10,090 nt of DNA from Ophiocordyceps camponoti-saundersi (nom. inval.). Its lineage: Eukaryota > Ascomycota > Sordariomycetes > Hypocreales > Ophiocordycipitaceae. Where the stretch lies: contig PDHQ01000653.1 of assembly GCA_003339415.1 (NCBI GenBank), positions 2,701-12,790 of the forward strand, written 5' to 3'. Below are positions 8,991 through 10,090 of this stretch, piece by piece. Each line of letters begins with the position of its first letter. The stretch's first letter is position 1. Both the position numbers and the translations under genes were made by a program. The notes beneath the pieces were generated by a model. That model made no database searches and had not been told where the DNA came from. It was given only the letters and a program-made list of their open reading frames with translations.

Positions 8991-9221
8991 AATATAACGA
9001 TTTCTCCCGGTACTTAGATATATTAAGGAACTTATTAATTAGATATCGCGAGTATTTTAACGCTAACTTTATTATTCGTATTATTCTTTTATTTAATCTT
9101 AGTATTATTATTCCTATCTATTAGAATCACTTCGAATAAGTACGTATCCTTTCGTATATAATGCCTAAGGTAGCCCTTAAGTATAAATAGAGATAAAAAA
9201 AAAATCACTTCTCTTACTCTT
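8991..9221. other. AT-rich stretch upstream of Gag, no gene seen
   Basis: By position this would be the 5' leader or LTR side of the minus-strand Gag relic. It holds ATT/TTA-rich sequence (about 9055-9125) and an A10 run (about 9197-9206). No convincing coding frame, primer-binding site or LTR boundary could be identified, and only one copy is present, so an LTR cannot be defined. Confidence 0.3.
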
Positions 9222-9483
9222 ATTATCGACGCGTCTATAACCGACGACTCCGTCGGGGTCGAAGGAGTGGTGTATTCGCCGCCGCGCGTTTATTAGTTAT
9301 ACTAGCCTTTCTTATTCTTATTATTAACGCGGTTATCGTCGATATTTACCGCCACGGTTCTTAACGATTATTACCGCGTTAGTAGTAAGAATAATAAAGG
9401 CTAGTATATCTAATAGACCCGCGGCGGCGAATATATCACTCCTTCGCTCTCGATAGTATCGTTTATTATAACCGCGTTAATTA
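9222..9483. repeat. Large imperfect inverted repeat (foldback/MITE-like)
   Basis: The core arms are 9264-9333 and 9373-9442. The left arm and the reverse complement of the right arm match at 62 of 70 positions without gaps. Both share the landmarks GGAGTG, TATTCGCCGCCGCG and ACTAGCCTTT. The loop is 39 bp (9334-9372). The match continues outward more weakly (about 26 of 39 in the next block), to about 9222 and 9483. Of the eight core differences, five are transitions and three transversions, so the arms diverged by more than RIP alone. This may be a miniature inverted-repeat element, the fused ends of a DNA transposon, or two head-to-head copies. No target-site duplication was recognised. Confidence 0.75.
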
Positions 9484-9484
9484 T

Positions 9485-10090
9485 AATAATAGCCCTCTTT
9501 CGGTAATAGTCGAGCGTCTCGAGATCTCGGTCTCTCTTAAGCTAGATAGTTAGTTTAAATCCGGCGTAGGGTATTAGTATTTTCACCGTAAAGCCTAGAC
9601 TAGGTTATACCCCTAAAATATACTTATTCTAACTAAGCTAGGGCGACTAATAGTTTTAAATAGTCTCTAGCCGGTACCGTTAATTTTATTAGAACTACTA
9701 CTTACTAGAACTAATCCTATGCCCGTAAGTTTATTATAACCGTCTATATTATTAATCTAAAAACTAATTCGCGAATTATAGCAGCGCTAAGTCGGCGTCT
9801 AAGAACGACGGAGCCGGAGCCTCTTTATAGGGAATTATACCCTAAGCATTTATCTAGTAGATATAGCACTACTTAGCACCGATTTACGAACTATCTTCGT
9901 TATAAATATCTCTTACCTATATAATTAGGCTAACTGCCTTTTTAGCGAACGAGAAACTTACTCTTCTTATCTCGTATCGCCCGAGCTACGGAATACTAGC
10001 CGATATAAACTATAGCCTCTCGCTACTAACCGGCTAACCGTCGTAACGTAGTATATTTCCACTTTTCTATAAACGCTATCTTATAACTAG
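9485..10090 (-). pseudogene. Weak minus-strand coding relic, unidentified
   Basis: Parts of the reverse strand look like protein. At the right end are IAFIEKWKYTTLRRLAG (about 10033-10083) and RAIRDKKSKFLVR (about 9953-9990). Nearer the inverted repeat are LGFTVKILIPYAGFKLTI (about 9554-9606) and LKRDRDLETLDYYRKRAI (about 9489-9541). They lie in different frames, so at least one frameshift is needed. The frame also runs on into the right arm of the inverted repeat as ESEGVIYSPPR, which hints that the repeat contains, or was cut from, coding sequence. No family is recognised. The opposite strand has scattered alternatives, so the strand call is tentative. Confidence 0.3.

Larger units (their letters stand above)
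1..10090. other. RIP-mutated repeat block (whole window)
   Basis: CpA and TpG are nearly missing throughout and TpA is very common, while CpG is not depleted. A hand count for 6961-7080 gives CpA+TpG = 1, ApC+GpT = 13 (ratio about 0.08) and TpA/ApT = 17/8 (about 2.1). Values this extreme are known from fungal repeats hit by repeat-induced point mutation, a premeiotic process that mutates C to T in CpA within duplicated DNA. Persistence of CpG argues against simple methyl-CpG decay. The effect covers both strands and every relic listed here, so TAA/TAG stops are everywhere and TGA is rare. The organism is therefore inferred to be a RIP-competent filamentous ascomycete; the species cannot be told. 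Confidence 0.9.

Noticed and set aside
1..10090. Reverse transcriptase, integrase or DDE transposase domains
   Set aside because: I looked for a Y/F-x-D-D box, zinc-binding integrase residues and transposase signatures in the likely frames and found none I could support.
1..10090. CRISPR array, tRNA or rRNA genes
   Set aside because: No regularly spaced repeats, and no cloverleaf or rRNA words, were seen on either strand.

Overview
This window looks like a heterochromatic, repeat-derived block from a filamentous ascomycete (Pezizomycotina). The evidence is dinucleotide chemistry. CpA and TpG are almost absent and TpA is in large excess, while CpG, CpT and CpC persist. That is the signature of repeat-induced point mutation (RIP), which converts CpA to TpA on either strand. 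A hand count over 6961-7080 gave 1 CpA+TpG against 13 ApC+GpT, and 17 TpA against 8 ApT. RIP turns CAA, CAG and TGG codons into TAA/TAG, which explains why no normal ORF survives although much of the window still has codon texture. No intact gene, tRNA, rRNA or CRISPR array was found.

Layout. (1) 1-5575, plus strand: long coding relics with an A-rich left edge. The frame moves from frame 1 to frame 2 near 330-372, then back to frame 1 near 2880-2900. Almost every stop is of the RIP-producible kind (TAA/TAG), and pyrimidines dominate third positions. The product is not recognised. Similarity to coding texture is good to about 4130 and weaker after that. (2) 5701-6370, plus, frame 1: a relic with an Arg/Ser-rich stretch and a fossil His/Gln tract. 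(3) 6360-7802, plus, frame 3: a relic with a Cys-rich cluster, then a long acidic tract whose (AAT)14 core is best read as a RIP-mutated (GAT)n Asp repeat, then an unidentified C-terminal domain ending at a TGA. (4) About 7750-8990, minus strand: the best-recognised element, a degenerate Gag of a fungal Ty3/Gypsy-type LTR retrotransposon with a capsid-like core and a CCHC-like zinc knuckle split by a frameshift. No protease, reverse transcriptase or integrase was seen. (5) 9222-9483: a large imperfect inverted repeat with a near-continuous 70-bp core (62/70 matches) and a 39-bp loop. (6) 9485-10090: a weak minus-strand coding relic.

The picture is a set of nested or abutting mobile-element-derived or repeat-family genes, all silenced by RIP. 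Protein names rest on reading TAA/TAG as former Gln/Trp codons and allowing RIP substitutions (for example TAT/TAC from His or Cys codons). Those readings are inference. The dinucleotide bias, the frames and the repeats are seen directly.
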